NCBI GenBank assembly: GCA_008508345.1
Contig: QNGE01001732.1
Span: forward strand, 83,177 to 147,176
DNA: 64,000 nt
Source of the DNA: Paragonimus westermani
Lineage: Eukaryota > Platyhelminthes > Trematoda > Plagiorchiida > Troglotrematidae
Direction of reading: 5' to 3'
Position numbers and translations under genes: made by a program. Of the stretch, positions 46,701-61,378 are shown piece by piece. Below the pieces are notes generated by a model. The model ran no database searches. It was given only the letters and a program-made list of their open reading frames with translations, and was not told the DNA's origin. The first letter of the stretch is position 1; each line of letters starts with the position of its first letter.

Positions 46701-49430
46701 TCGAATGCAATTGTTCGGGAATAGGCACTCATCGTCAAGATGTCAGCAAACTGCCTCCAGTAACTCAGGTTTTATTCACTGTTTGGATGAGAGAAAACGG
46801 AGTACATTTCTCATTGTTCCCAAAAAGTGAACCTTAGAACAGTGACGCGTCTGTAAACAGATCATATTTTGTGCACATGTAACAAATCGGTGTTCTATTC
46901 AAAACGGTTATCGATCGTCTCGATGGTTTCCTGGTGTTTGCGTGTGCTAAAGTGTTTCTTTTGGTTGTTAATTTTTGCAGTCTGGAGTGATGAAAATGGC
47001 TAGATCACAAATCCAATCCCTAGAGGTTACAAACACACTCAGCCGTGAACATCATTGTCCCAGTAACCTTAGTGCAGAAAACATATGTTTAAGACACTGA
47101 CTTACGGCAGTAAGGGAAACGGCGATTCGTGGGGAATGTTAATTCCACTTCATGTAACGCTAGATGAACTTTCTTCCGACCATATTATCGAATAGTCAAT
47201 TTTTCCAGATAGTTTTGTTCTCGCATCGAGTCACTGCCATTCAGAAGAAAAACTTTCTTTGATACCCGCTATTACAAAAGAATTGTTCTCTAACAAATGA
47301 TTCACTACCGAGTGCTTTTGCGTCATCCGTGTGAAACAAACATCTTGAAAGAATTTTACTAATATGTTCATGTTCACTGGCGATCCGCATCGTGTGTGGT
47401 TCCATTTCTGTGACCATCACCTGTTGACCACCATATAACGGAATATAGTTTTTGATATGAAGATCCACGCAACGTTATTAAGGGTGCTGGTGAGACAGAC
47501 AATGGCTGATCGGTCCTAGAATTTGCTGAAAAAATCTTTTACACTCAAAACTGGGAGTCAGAGTTAAACAAAACAGATGTTTCTGTAGATATATCTATAT
47601 ATATACATGTATTCATTATTTTTAATATTCAGAATTCTTTCGATGTCGTGGATTTCAATTTTGACAACAATGTTAACTGTGGAACTACTGATGGGTGTTA
47701 ATGGAATCTCTAAATCTAAACGTAACACAAGTGACTGCGGATTAACGTTCGCAAATGATGACTCATCCATGCCTTACGGAAAGCCAAGGACACAGTGGTC
47801 AAAAGCCTGCTCTGTGGAAGCGTAGGCGGAATTCTAGACTCGGTTGTGACAGGACATGCATTATTAGCGGGCTCCAACAACAGCTAAATATGGGCATATT
47901 GCTTGTTTCTGAGAACAACTAACTGAACAGCCAGAAAAATGCGATAGCTGCGATCACTCGCGAATGAAGTGAACCTCATATAAAAGAATCCCACGTTTCT
48001 CACCAGTATTGTGTGTGAGAGTCTTAGCAGATGCAACGTTGATAACTGATTAGGTTGACAACGCACAGTATGATCAGATATATAGCGTTACTGTGCCCCT
48101 ACTTGGTCATTTAGACGTGTGACCAAGTTGGACTTGTTGTACATGGTACAGGCTGGACTTAGCGCTTGTGCGGCTAGTTACACAGCCGCCTGACAAGCGA
48201 TAGACTCTTCCCACGTCATTTAAACGGCTTCGTATAAAACAAGCATTTCGGCCATCTTATTGCACCAACTTCCAATTAATGTGAACATCTGACTTGTAGT
48301 ACAGGTTTGTTTTCAGGAACACTGCCCACTCACTGGGGATGGGTGAAGTCATGTACTATTAATAAGAAATAGGCAGAAGCCAGGTACACTCCGAATCGAA
48401 AAATTTTGATGTCATCTTCTCAGAACGGAATTTCAGTCAGCAAACCATTGTGATAGTTAATTGGTTCACAGAACCTTGGAAAAGCCTTGCCACAATTTAA
48501 TGCTCATTAATGCGCTAAAAATTTTATTCACGTTCTGCTCAGTATCAACCAGCATGTTTTTCGAAAGAAATCAACATACCAGTTGTTTGAACTATTGAAT
48601 AAGTTGGAACTACGCTGAGGCCGTTTCCCTCAAATATCTGAACTAAATCTGGTCTGTTTTTCTCAATTATTTTGCAGAAGCTTACTGTACGTTGGAATTT
48701 TGATACAAATTTTGATTTGAATGAGCATCCATTATATTACTGTGAAATCAAGGAAACTGACGAAACAACGCACGACTACCGTTCAATACAAATCAATATT
48801 TCCACTGTTTTATGTCGTAAAGTTGTCACGGTGCTCTTCATTGTATGATGATTGTTTATGTTGATTCAATAAATTTTCACAGCCATCTCGTCATTGTTTT
48901 GCTTTTTTAATTAAACAGATGCACTTAAAGGTAACGTTCACTAGCTGGACCGACTTCACTTCACTGAGTGTATTGCTTATAATGGCTGTACTTTATAACA
49001 CGTGATATCTGGTCGATTCCTAAGTTTGCCGTAAAATTATATTTTAGGAAGTGATACAACGTCACCTTTCAATGGGTGCTTGTTGCAGAAAAAGTGCTCG
49101 GGCTGGGTTTTACTTCTGGAATGTTGAAAACAAGTCCCATTTCTGAAAGTTTATTTTCTACATAGAATTAAAAACCATCGGTGAGTTTTCACCCAATATC
49201 TCATACAGCACAATGCTCAACTGCAAATCGCTCACATAAACTGATAGAATATTATGAACGTTTTAGTTGGAAGTCATGTTTATTGTACAACGACGTTTGT
49301 TTATTCACGGACAACCGAAAATATCAAATTGCCCCGTAACAGTTCACAAAAATTTGGAGTTGTTTACGCCGGACGCAATGTGCTACAACCTGAGTGGTTT
49401 CAGATTGTTAATTTCAACAATTCCACCCTC
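43720..49430. other. Unassigned AT-rich DNA, few weak frames
   Basis: No known gene. Open frames such as plus 45,904-46,209 (101 codons) and minus 47,241-47,468 (75 codons, reading YIPLYGGQQVMVTEMEPHTM) have no named motif. A 9-bp stem (ACTTGGTCA/TGACCAAGT) lies at 48,101-48,128, and short TA-rich tracts occur near 47,588-47,610. Confidence 0.35.
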
Positions 49431-49440
49431 ATTTTTGCAG

Positions 49441-49509
49441 CCAGGTTCGAACGAGCATCGACAAACTTATTCTCGTGATATAGCAAAACTAGAAGCCGTG
49501 GTTATGCAG
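49441..49509 (+). CDS. Possible 69-nt exon (tentative)
   Basis: ACCCTCATTTTTGCAG is a good acceptor, followed by 23 open codons reading PGSNEHRQTYSRDIAKLEAV and a donor-like CAG|GTTTGA. Length is a multiple of three. No neighbours could be joined. Confidence 0.22.
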
Positions 49510-52500
49510 GTTTGATTATCAGTGGCTAATCCCCAAAGAGCTTTGAACTGTAATCATATTTCTTAGCAATACCTCTGTCTTTCACTACAACTCAAACCAC
49601 TGTCCTAACGATTTGTGGAGCGTGAATGTTAGACGTTGATGAAGCTGAACAGACAAATGAATGGAATCTGGTAGACAATACACTAGTCAGTAAATGACAA
49701 ATCAGGCATGTGACTACGTATTCTGAGTTTATGATACAAAGTTGAACGAACTATGGAAAACAAATGTTCTACGTGGCTGGTTCCTTTTGATAAAAAATAA
49801 ATCCAAACAAATGTTACCATGGCAAATCGATCAGGTGTGATTGACACAGTCCACATCATAGAACAGTTTGGGAAATTTCTGATTGGTTAAGTATAACTAA
49901 CATTGTTAGCCCTCATTCTTTTGCTCACTGACCTTCATAGAAGAGGTATGTGCAAGATGACAGGCAATAGAACATTGAGAAGGTGTCTAAAACTATCACT
50001 AGTAATCTCTTTGTTGATTATTGCTATTTATACATTCCTTGATAAACAACAGTTGTCTCATGTGATATGTTAAACACTTGACTTCAGCTGAGGCTTTGTT
50101 CATGCAAGGTATTATTGAAAAAATTAATTTTTGGCATAATGCTCTAACCATTCTTTCGCTTTCCTGAATTTATACACAAATGTCAATGGGCTCACATTGC
50201 ATAAAGCATCAGAGCATTAATAACATTGAGCATTCCCGTTAACTCGTTCACTATTCACTACTGTTATTGCATGTGGTAACTCGTAAATAGACTCACTCAA
50301 GTCTGAAAGACATGACACATTCGATGACATTGAGATGATGGACGTACAGTGGTGAGAATATAAAACGTCAATCTCCAATCTCGAAGTTGCTCTTGTTTCA
50401 CACCGGTTAATAGGTTATTAATATTTGTCAACAATGCTGATAGTTTAAAGCGTTCCATATAACTTACACGGTGTATTTTGCTCTCTGTCAACTTGAAACT
50501 CCATGTTTGCACCCATCAGGGATTGCAAGGGACGTGAGGTTATCGAACTGAAGCTTCAATGCACTGAGTCAGTTATTTCCAGATCTTCCTACAGACTGAC
50601 TGAATTTTAAGCACTACTGCATGTCAGAAGAAGGCCGAAGTAATTGTAGTGTTCCGTTTATCTTCCACGTGACCTGTAGGTTACGATTCTGGGCAGGTGG
50701 ACAGTGTGAATGTTACTTAACTGGGATTCTTTATGTACACATGGAAGCGGTCTTCTCTTGGTAAAAAAATTCAGAATGTGGTAATTTTTTCTGTCAGTGA
50801 ATCAGTCATCTGGCACTTTGACATCTGGCTAAGAAAAAGTTCTTCTTATGTTCGGATGGCAAACCGAATTTCCTGGCAGACCATCGGTTCTCATCAGGTT
50901 GCCTCATCGGATTCCATCAGGTCACAAGTGGAAATAACACGTAGAAGACTTAAACGTAATACCTGAACGCGGTTTGCAAAATTCGACTAAAGGCGTTTCC
51001 GCAGCAATTTTGGTATCTGTATCGAAGATTCACTTCAACTGGTTAAAAACGTGAGGATTGCGTTATGCTGGTTAGATTCAGTGGGTATTTTAATATGTCA
51101 TCAGATCACAAGTACAGTCTTCCAGCTGCTTGCCACTGCAATTTGTTTTCCACACGTTAGCGACGAGAAGAACAGAGACTTCGTGGAAATCCGACGAAAC
51201 ATGGAATATACTGTCAAGCGCGGCACATGAATAAATTTTTTACGTCTTCTCGAGACAAAATGACCAAAACACAACTAATATTGAGGTCATCCAGGATCTG
51301 TCTTTACGGTAAACAAGCAGAAAGATGACAAGTGTGCAGAGTTAACCTACGCTAGACAGAATGGTGAACTGAATTATATTTCGCTGATGGACTTTGAGGT
51401 TGACGATTATTATAATTAACGATTTTTGTTAAAGCTACTCATTCACCTCTATTTTGAACATCGTATCTGAACGAGGATTAAATTCACGATTCACTCAGAA
51501 CAGTTGATCTAGTCGTCATGTAGGTAACACTAGTAGCGATTAATCAAGTTAACCTACTGTAACACATCTAATAGTATCGACCCACCCTAGCCTTTTTTCT
51601 CAAGCTACTAGCTGATCAGCGAACCATTCATTTGCCCTACTTCTCACATAACAACTGGCCCTAAGTTCGCCTTTCACCGCCAATCGGTATTATATACAGC
51701 GCCTAACATACTGATAGTTGAAAGCGCATCCCTGTGCTGGTTATCACTTCAGAGTAGTGGGCAGTCCGCTGATGTGAAAAGCTGTATGACCGACGCACGA
51801 CACTCCACTTCGACAAGGATATCTAACCGTGATGATACTTGGGTCTAGAAATGGTTACCGGTTTTCACTAGCTACTTGGAGTCATGCTAATATCAAACTA
51901 GTCCAAAATGGAATAATTCGATTTGGAAATTATTATATGTACCCGTTGCAGACGGTGTTGTCAAGAGCACTATAAGTGAGTTATGTTCAACTATATTTTA
52001 TTCGCTGCAGCTTACTCTGCGAACCATAGTTACAATTCACAGTCCAATATTGAATCATCCACGGAACTCAACGGTACATTCAAGTTGTGCTAGTTCAGTC
52101 TGTGCTTGGTTGAATGCACAATCCATCAATAAATATCTCTACTCTGGAGCTACATATTTTTACGCATCACGCACTTGAGAAAGCTTACCTCCACATTTGT
52201 TCCTGTTGCTATTAAAGTTTTGTTTCGACACAAATGTTTATATACATGTTTACGTTAATGCAGCCCTCGGCGATGTGGATAAAGGCAAGTTTACTGTCAT
52301 TTATCTTCAGAAGACTTTCTGTTCCGTTTTACTTTTGAACGTCTTCCGACACGAGTGTTAAAGATAATCGTCCCACTGTACCGCTTCTATTTAAGGGAAC
52401 AATGTGTGTTGTAGAAAACACTTTGCAGGATTGTCTGCACATAAAACGGATTGGTTTGACGTCTGGTATCATATAATTAGGAATTGTATTCTTACGTGAA

Positions 52501-53312
52501 TAGGATGTACACAAAATCCCCCAACTCACAAGACTTCGTGAAATTGTTTGGCGGCTCCTAACGTTTCAAACTTTCTTGGCCTTGTACTGTTCGAAAATGG
52601 GGTCATCGGGGTTGGTTTCACAGAGTATTTAAAAAAATATCTCATCAAGACCAGGTGAAACGATATGTGTTGATTACAAGACGCAGTCGTTTTAATAACC
52701 TGATTGTTTACTTGTTTTAGTCGCCTATTCGGTAACCTCGTTAACATGTGTTTAGAGATGTTACATAAAAATCTAAATACACACGCTTTTCTATCCATGT
52801 TGATGTAACCTGTGTCGTTCAAAATCAGGTTAACAAAGCTGAACTGGTTTTGCTTTCTGCTTATATTTGTTCAGTTAGGACCGCAGTTAGGAATGGTAAA
52901 AACACAACTTCAACTAATGTGATAAACTTATTGTTCATTTTTTTCGTTTGGTTGTTTCATGCAAATCACGCATACTATTTTCTATGCGAATGGCAATATC
53001 CAGGTTAAATCACTCAATGTCTGAACAATTGACTTTCTTCTCGTAATCGCCGAAGGTTAACAATGTTGGAGAACTTTTTGATCCAGGAAACAGTGTGAAA
53101 GCACGTACTCCCACAATGGGATGACAAACTTTGATATGCACAAGAACAGACTTAATTTAACTCATTGAGAACTAAGGTCACAGACAAATGAATCGAAGTT
53201 TCCGTGAAAAGTTTTGATTTTACACACGAAGGTTTGCTATTTTAGGTCCATACTCATCACACCAGATTGCATTGGTCGTTACCTCATAGGTTTGTATAGT
53301 AATGTTTATTAA
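49510..53312. other. Unassigned AT-rich DNA
   Basis: No gene, domain or repeat recognised. Scattered short open frames only. Confidence 0.4.
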
Positions 53313-53442
53313 TGATAAACAGATTGGGAATAACACAACTTTACGAGCAAGTTGTAATACTGAGGAAGGCCACCCGAGGTGGTTGAAACGTAGAGTATTA
53401 CAACTTGCTCTTAACGTTGTGTTATTCTCAATCTGTTTATCA
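53313..53442. repeat. 49-bp inverted repeat hairpin with 32-nt loop
   Basis: Arms 53,313-53,361 and 53,394-53,442 are complementary at 46 of 49 positions (TGATAAACAGATTG... and its complement). The loop, 53,362-53,393, itself contains a smaller stem, CCACC and GGTGG, within AAGGCCACCCGAGGTGGTTGAAACG. Such a long near-perfect stem would be extruded or folded in RNA. It may be a small foldback element or a retroelement end. Confidence 0.85.
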
Positions 53443-56400
53443 ACAACATGTTAAACACGACGCCCAAACTATTCAACTTCATTGGTAGTAAATTTTGTGC
53501 GGATATCTTACAAATATTTATTAATGTTCACAAAGGTGACTTATCTCTTGCAGCAAATGATAACTCACGACTTCAACACCAAGTTAGGCTATTCTGGTGC
53601 TGTGGAAAAGAGAAATTTTGGGACATTTTCAAACGTCACCCAACTCTGTGTTCATTTTTTATTCGCGAAGTAAAACCTGGAGTGTTTAAGGGATATGCTT
53701 AAAAAGAACTTAGTCAGCATGAAAGATCAAAAGCTTCCGTTATTGTCACACCATAGTCGAGGTTATATTTCTCGTACAGTAATCTGTGATGTGTATCTCA
53801 TGTTGTCTATATGGTCTGATTGAGAATAGATCATTTGTTTGGGACGCGAGCTGATAAGATACACCAGTGTTTTCAGTCAGCTAGATGCGGTTAACTCTAC
53901 GAATATCAAATGAAAATCAAGTCATGTGTACAGTGGTAATAATGCGTCGACTAGAAGTAAACTCTTGTAGGAAGATCCAGTAACTGGTCGAACAGGATGG
54001 CCTTGTTAGTAGACTATGCATGGTATGTGAAAACAGCTAACAAACAAAGTCAAATGAAAAGTGATCAGTCTGACCAGCAATTATTTTGGTGGAATTTAAA
54101 AATCAAATCAGCTGCTGACAGTTTGATGAAGTTTAGTTGGAAGTGTCTACAGGTCGCACTGAAAGCGAAAGAGAGAGTCCGTAGAAGACATAACGATAAG
54201 CATATGCATATGTCATTGACCATCACAAACTAAAGAATAATAGGCGGATAGATTATAATTGTGGACGCGTGCTGCCTGAAGAAACGATGCATCGGAATGG
54301 TCAAAAACATAAACTGGATAGGGTAGATCGATAGATACCTTCCTTTCCTTATGATCTGACAAACTGTACTCTATAAACGTTTTCCGAAAATATTTAAATT
54401 ACGACGTCCAAAGAGTAGCGCATATTTTATTGCAGATTTCGTGATTTTCAAAGGCGTGCGTGAAGAGTTTAATTAGTCTACCCACTTAATGTGAATGTGG
54501 GAAGTGTTCAGAATTTTCCTAAGTTTTAAATGCTCGGTGGGAGATTGTGTGCATCTTTTGCAAAACAAATTAATGTCTTTATGTCACAATTAGCGGGAGA
54601 ATTATGTGTCGGTTCTTGTAAATAAATTTTTTTGCCGAAAATCTATTGTATTTTAGCAACGTTACGATAAACATTCATAAAGTTTTATTTGCATATGACT
54701 CACAATGAAGTCAAATGTTTTCTAACTTGATGTGGTTATTTTATAGCCGTGTCTAATTGCAGAGTTGCAAGTACGTCTAACTGGTGGTTCCTATTTTGAG
54801 ATTCACACACCTGCGGGCTACAGTTGTAACTGATGACTGTAGCCGTGATTAATCTTCATGGAAAATTTGTACTGGTGTGTAGAACATTTGACGTAAATTT
54901 CTCAGGTAAACAAGTAATCATCCGTGCATCCTTGCTTCGGAGTCGGCCAGAATAAGTATCTACGTAAAAGGGGTACATATGCTGTGTTAGTCAACACAAT
55001 CGAACTAACCATTATAAACAATATTGTTTTGCTCCGCTTCAGTTACCTTGATTATACTTAAGCTCTATGAAGGTCAACAGGCCTAACATTGCCAGACCGT
55101 GTCATCTGTTTTGATTCAACTTTCAGGAGTTACCATTGTTAAGCATTTCGCGTGTTCCGGTGAATAACTGAAATGTGAGACATTCTTAAGATCGGTTAAC
55201 TCCCTTTGAACACTTGACACATGTAATCGACCGGGTAGGACTTCCTCCAAAGTATATCTGCGGTTTTATACAGACTATGTTTCTGTGGTCCAGCATAAAT
55301 GTTCCATTTTAAACCCGAACCAAGTAAAGAACATGGAACATAGTTTCACAATGCCTCACAGCCTCTGGTCAGTACCTCATTATTTTAATAAGTTGCACAG
55401 CGAAGTTGATGAAAATATGAATAAAACGCTGATATTACTAACAGGTGATTGGGCAGATCAATTAAGTTAAAACAGACCTTGTTGACTAAAAAGTCTAACT
55501 CATTATGCAGTCAAACTGAGGTATCAATTGCGCTAACCTTTCTTCCCTTGAGGATGGCTTCCTGTTTTGTATAAAATCTCGTGAGAATCTAACGTGATAA
55601 AATAATCTCATCAGATCGAATATTCAACTTCGACTTCTGATACTGTCTACCTCCAGTATAATGGGATACTCACGACCATCCACGTTGCGTTGTCATTGGT
55701 ACCATGTACATAAAAACCTTGACCATTCTCCGGATCCGTTACCTTACTGACAAACCTTTTTGGAACAGTTGTATGTATACGCGAACCACATGACTATACA
55801 TACTGGTTCGTGTTGGCTGGTCTTGGCCTCTTTTATTTTGACTCACTTACGTTTTATCTTGTTGCTTCGCTTGTTTATAACTCGAATACCGCTACCAGCT
55901 AGCGAGTAAGCTTTGAACAGGGCTGTTCGTACTCTCATACTAAATTTGAGAGCGGCAATCCGTTTAGTAGTCATCAAATCATGGCAATCAAATACGCCAG
56001 TATATGTTTATGATGTGTAACTCAGTGTTCAAGAGAGCGATAACTGGCTGGCCTCAAATTTCGTTGCAGTGCTAATTCCAGTTGGACAACCACGGTAATA
56101 GGTTGCTGTTGTAAATGTTCTGACTTGAAAAGCTGTTAGTAGCCAGGCGCTTATCATCCATTCCACTTTCAGTCTCAGTGAAGACCTAACCCTTGTCGAC
56201 TTGTCTTATTCTCACCTTCATGATCCGATAACGAGTCTGAAGTAAAAAATGATAATGTTATACGCGAAAATGAAATCACATGATAATTCAGTGCAGTTGG
56301 TATTGGTTCGTTAAAAAACTGGAACATCTTGAAAACGAAAGTCGTAGTTGTGCTGCTGTGGATTGCACAAATAATTCCAGATTACTGAAAGCACTTTAGA

Positions 56401-58530
56401 GGATAGACCTTTGACAGCGCTCGGCCTTTATACCGTAAACCGAGCCGGAGATAAGAAGTGACTGAATCATTCTTTGGAAAAACCGTTCAAAATTAGGCCG
56501 CAGAGGATCTGAGTAAATCCCTACATGGCCTGCAAGACGCGTAGCAACTCAGACGGCTGTAAGTGTCAGTCAGGTATACAACGAAGCAGAAGAGGCGGTC
56601 AAAGAGGTCTAGCAGGCAGTTAGAATGGATCATTTTACAGTTCGGGTAGAGTACAGGCGTTCGTCTGCAAAGCTACAATCTGATTGGTCATACGAAGAGA
56701 CACAAACCAATCCACCCGAAGACGGATCGATCGACCGACCGATATGATGCGACTGACTGCTTCGTTGTACTATTATTACGAGCAAGCAGTAACAACTGAC
56801 TTGGATACCAGATTAAGATACTTTGCAGATTCGTGTAAGCTAACCTGTTTCGACTTCCTTATTCAGCATGGTTGCATAGAATGACTTTCAAACAAGGCTG
56901 CAGTTGTCGTGTGTCAAAACTATCACTGTACACAAAACCAGCACACTATCACTGAAATATTGTATCTTTCACAGTTCGGAAAACCGATGATCCGGGTGAG
57001 TTAGCGATGGTGAATTTCTGAGGGTTGAGGCACGACACTCAATGTATCCTCTAAAATAAGTACTCAAAATTTGAAACAAAGTTTATAACGCAAATTAACT
57101 GAAAAACAAACACTCGCGTTTTGGTTCTGCTGTTTCGAAAGGAGAGAAGATTGTAGAATGACCAAAAACAAAAGACGAATGAAACCCCTCAAAAAAGTAT
57201 ACAATTTTTAGGTGGAAAACATTTAGATTAAAACCTGGCAATATAATGCGGAACACGGAACACCCTCACTAGTTACGAATGAGACTGGAAGTGGAAAACT
57301 AGCAGTCACTCGTGCAAAGCAATCACTTGATACTGCTTAATCCGAGGAAACCACTGAGGATTGTTGAATCTTCTAATCAGAATTTCGCCCGCAGTGCCAC
57401 GAGTATGATTACTGATTGAAAGCATGATATCTTCAGTGTTCTCTGCCCAACTGACAGGCAGGTGACAGAATGGCACATTTATATTCTCGTTTGTATTTTG
57501 TATTCATGTATTTACCTGAAAGTAAAGTGCGACAATGCAGCGAAACCTTACAATGCACAGTGTTTTTCTGTCAACTGGTTAGCTCGTCATAAAGTATTGT
57601 TTCGGCAAAGTGGCAGCCAATGTCTATAGCGTGTTTATTTTTTAATGGCTAGGGGTTTCAACTTTACCCTAACATTTAAGAAACTATATGCTATCCTTAT
57701 ATTCTCATCTTTCAGTTTGTAACTGTATACAAATGTTTCATTATCTATGTATATATGCATATCAAAAAACGCATCCGTTTACACTACGAAATTGAGATCG
57801 CAATATTCCGGTCTTATGTACAAGAATATACATATCATATTGTGCTGAAACGTCTCCGAGTATTGGTGTCTGACTCATTGTTTTCTATCTTTAAAAAGCT
57901 TGTTAGAATTTTCCGTTGTGGCATAGACAATACCGAATTGGACTCAGACTGCTTGAACGCAACGTGCACGCCAAATTCTAGAATTGAATAAACGGGTAGC
58001 AAAAACTGCCACACGGTCACCAAAATGATATTGCTCTCAATAGGTTTTAGTGCACTCGAGAAATGATGTCTGGAAATACCTTATATTACCGTACAATAGT
58101 TGTGTTCAGTCAAACAGTTAGCATAACAGAATTTAACCGGTGACTGACCGATGGCACAGGATTTGTAGGTATGATATTCAGCTGTGTCCTCTCAAAGACT
58201 TAATCACTGAACGTTCGGCCGTAGTTAACAGCCGGAGTTGGCAACCTGCTCTCGATAACCTGAGATCAACTGCGCACTTCTTGCGAGATCCTGCGGTAAA
58301 CTCGCTGCAAAATCCCTAATCTTATATCAGTCGGCAAAACCAAGTTATCAGAAGCAGCCAGCAAGATGAATTCTTGTGCATAACGGCTACAATAAATTCA
58401 CACGGATGTAAATTGTTCAAAACAGCCTGGGTAGACGAGTTGTTCAATTCAATCAATTCTGTGTAACCAACTACATCAGAGGACATTTCGAGTGCTATGC
58501 GAAACATGTAAACGTCCCATGCCAGTTAAG
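53443..58530. other. Unassigned AT-rich DNA
   Basis: No known gene or clear repeat. A plus frame at 53,448-53,702 (84 codons) begins right after the hairpin but has no motif. Confidence 0.4.
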
Positions 58531-60835
58531 TGTTTACATCTTTGCAACCTTCGAGCAACCTTGTAGCAACTTTGGGGAAGTGGGTTCATGGTTTGCTTAT
58601 CCCTAAAGTCTCCTTTTTATCTGGCTGTGCATGTGAGTGTACGAATGCAATTGTTCATCGAGTGAATGTTCACTTTCTTGATTTGCACGCTAATAGTTTA
58701 TACTGTCATGTCCAACACCATTGTTCTCATTGTCACCTAGACATCTTTTTTCGCACGTGTCAGCGATTTCACCGCATCTTTTAGAACGTCAATAACATGT
58801 TTTGTGCTGAAACTAAATTATTTGCTAGTGCGTCACTCAATGAACAGTGTACTCAACATGGTTGCCTGGGTCGCTAAACAAGAGTGAGCAATCGGACCAC
58901 AACGTAACAGAGGTGGCAACAACCAGCTTTAGACAATTACACTCCAAAAACAGTCAAAACGTCACCTGTGCCAGCGAACTAAACAATATTTTATTATATA
59001 TGCCCACTATACTTCCACGGGTAGTGAATCTCCGACAAAACTATTTAACGGAGAGTCAAACGGAAATTTTTTGTAGAAAGAAACTGTTGATGGGTAGTAA
59101 CCCGGGTTAGAAAACGCAGTCTTTTCCTCATCAATGCCCAATTAGGTTAGGACCTGTAACGACTACGAGCCTGCAGAGAAGGTATTTTTAGAGGAGTGTA
59201 ATTTGTCCTGTTTTGCATGAGTCGTCGTCACACAGTTTTCGAAAAATTGGTGGGGATCCGTGACTGGAAATTGTCTGCAAATGACTCAAAGAGAAGAAGA
59301 TCCGATTGGCTGTGAGCCACATCAAGTAAATAGCAAGAAACATGTTCTGATGACATAAAAATCGCTGCAGTTTAAAAAAGGAATAGAGTGATGCGTTATT
59401 TGACGTTACTACCAATGTAACTTGAGATAGGCATTAAATCTTCCAAGATATGACTTTTTCAATTAATCCGCTCAACCAAAAATGAGGTCGATGAGTACGA
59501 AAATGTCCATAGCTGTTTTACTAATCAGGTAACTAAAAATACGCTGTTACTGAGATTTGGAAAATGAACCTTTCAAGACTGTTCAAGTGAAAAATGCTCT
59601 GTCACTCATAAGCTATCCTGTTGCTTACATCCGCAGACGAATTCTCGGCTGGTAAGCTATTACGCGACTCCAAAGCATATTTCAAGTGGCTGATTGGCTC
59701 TAAATTGCATGAATTCACACATAGCGTCACTGAATTGTATGCACCTCCTACAGGGTGTTAGTATGCGTAAACTTGTAGACTTAGCAATTTGTATCTTCTA
59801 CGAACTTGACAAAAACGTCTTGTAAATTGAATGTAATTTTGAATATCATCGGTCCGTTATAACCAAACTGTCTATGACCAAATGTGAAATATATTCAGGT
59901 TAAGGAAGTTGCACGGATGGGGTCAACCTATGAGAAAAATATGTATGATTCAACTATGAAGCACGTGTATTTAATTGGCATCTTGGGACCTTTAATGTTT
60001 TAAACACGAGGACCGCTAAGGAGTCCAGTGGATTTCGTGAAACATTGATCGCATATAGCAGGTGTTACCCCTTTTTTAAGAGCTGGGATAACGAAATTTA
60101 TTTATATCTCCCCCAATAAGATGTTTTCTTTACTGGAAATTACAAATGATTGTGACATTCAAGCAGTTAATCGGAACAGTTGCCACAGAACAACACATAC
60201 TACATTAGTTCTAAACTTTGGTCAAAAGTTTCGTGTGCGTCTTCCTTGTACAATGTGAAAACTCATTTGAAACTCATTTTACGAAGGAGGATGTTCGATG
60301 AAATATGACGCTGTTAACCATTGTATGTTATGTAATGTTATCCAACTTTCTTATGGTAAAGACTGATGCAACTTGGGCAACATTAAGATTCAACATCATT
60401 CAGTTTTTGATAAGGCTGATTCACAGATTTCAAGAAATACGGAGTGTCAAACAGACACCTCCATAGATCGACCTGGCCGGTTTGAGCACAATGAAAAGTC
60501 TGTTACGTTTTCGCCCGAACGTCATGGTTATGCACTAAATAGCAATTCTGTAAACATTTTCAAACAACCTGCTTGGAAGGATAGACGGGTCACATCACAG
60601 TATACACTGAACTGTCATCTTTCGAAGAGCACGGACACATATATTATATATATACTATATATATTATATATATCTAATCGCCGATAAAGTATTTAAGAAC
60701 CTAACAATAGTGATTCGTTCGTAGTATCCTAAGTACTAACAATTTTTCCAGCTATGTGAATCCAACCTAGATTTTGCGCTTGCACGGCAATTACAACAAG
60801 GTCAACATGTGCCATCAGGAAAACAAGACAAATGA
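58531..60835 (+). CDS. Candidate spliced gene with a 15-nt micro-exon, family unknown
   Basis: Seven exons join in phase: 58,531-58,632 (donor GTGAGT), 58,848-59,105 (85 codons, donor GTTAGA), 59,236-59,311 (FEKLVGIRDWKLSANDSKRR, donor GTGAGC), 59,637-59,651 (15 nt, acceptor TTGCTTACATCCGCAG, donor GTAAGC, RILG), 59,899-59,942 (LRKLHGWGQPMRKI), 60,404-60,549 (48 codons, polar) and 60,752-60,835 (LCESNLDFALARQLQQGQ then a TGA stop; acceptor AATTTTTCCAG). The product would be soluble, polar and lysine/arginine-rich, with a KRRR patch that could be a nuclear signal. I know no family for it. The first exon start is unsure, and another frame of 59,236-59,325 is also open, which shows how loose eye-made models are. 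Confidence 0.33.
60636..60676. repeat. TA-rich microsatellite
   Basis: Repeated ATATATTATATATATAC units between two candidate exons. Confidence 0.85.
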
Positions 60836-61378
60836 CGCAGGCACAACCCATGGCGGATTGGAAAAATTCATCTTGTTCAGGGCTGGTGTCTAGCAGAGTG
60901 TGTGGTTTTCGGACAGGCTGCTAAATTACTCAGGGTGGCGCGATGATCAACACAGACATCTGTGTTTATGATAACGACGGAGTCGGCAGATGCCAAACAA
61001 CTGACTGACGAAGTGCAGAACCATTTCTTGAAGTAAGCAGTTGAGCTTGAAGGTCGTCACAAAATAGTGGGCTGTTCTAATCAAAAGGCTTAGCGTCGTG
61101 GTTCCACTCTATAACACCTGCATCCGGTAACTGCCTACAAATAAAAGGTGTGTATTAAATAGTCATCTAAAATTTTCAGCGCCGTATGAATTGCACGCGA
61201 TGAAATTTACTCAAAACCCCTTTCCATAAAATGCTTGTACCCAGGTTGATTAAATTACAGGTATATTAAATGCAACCATCATTATACTGTATGTTTTCTT
61301 CGCTTCTGTAGATTACATGGAGAACGTTTTGTTCGGTTGCTGTGAAAATATGCTGTTGTGTGCAACTCAGTGTTTCAG

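Noticed and set aside
53313..53442. Hammerhead ribozyme in the hairpin loop (CTGAGGA...GAAA)
   Set aside because: The outer arms pair directly with each other, giving a plain hairpin rather than a three-way junction with a cleavage site.
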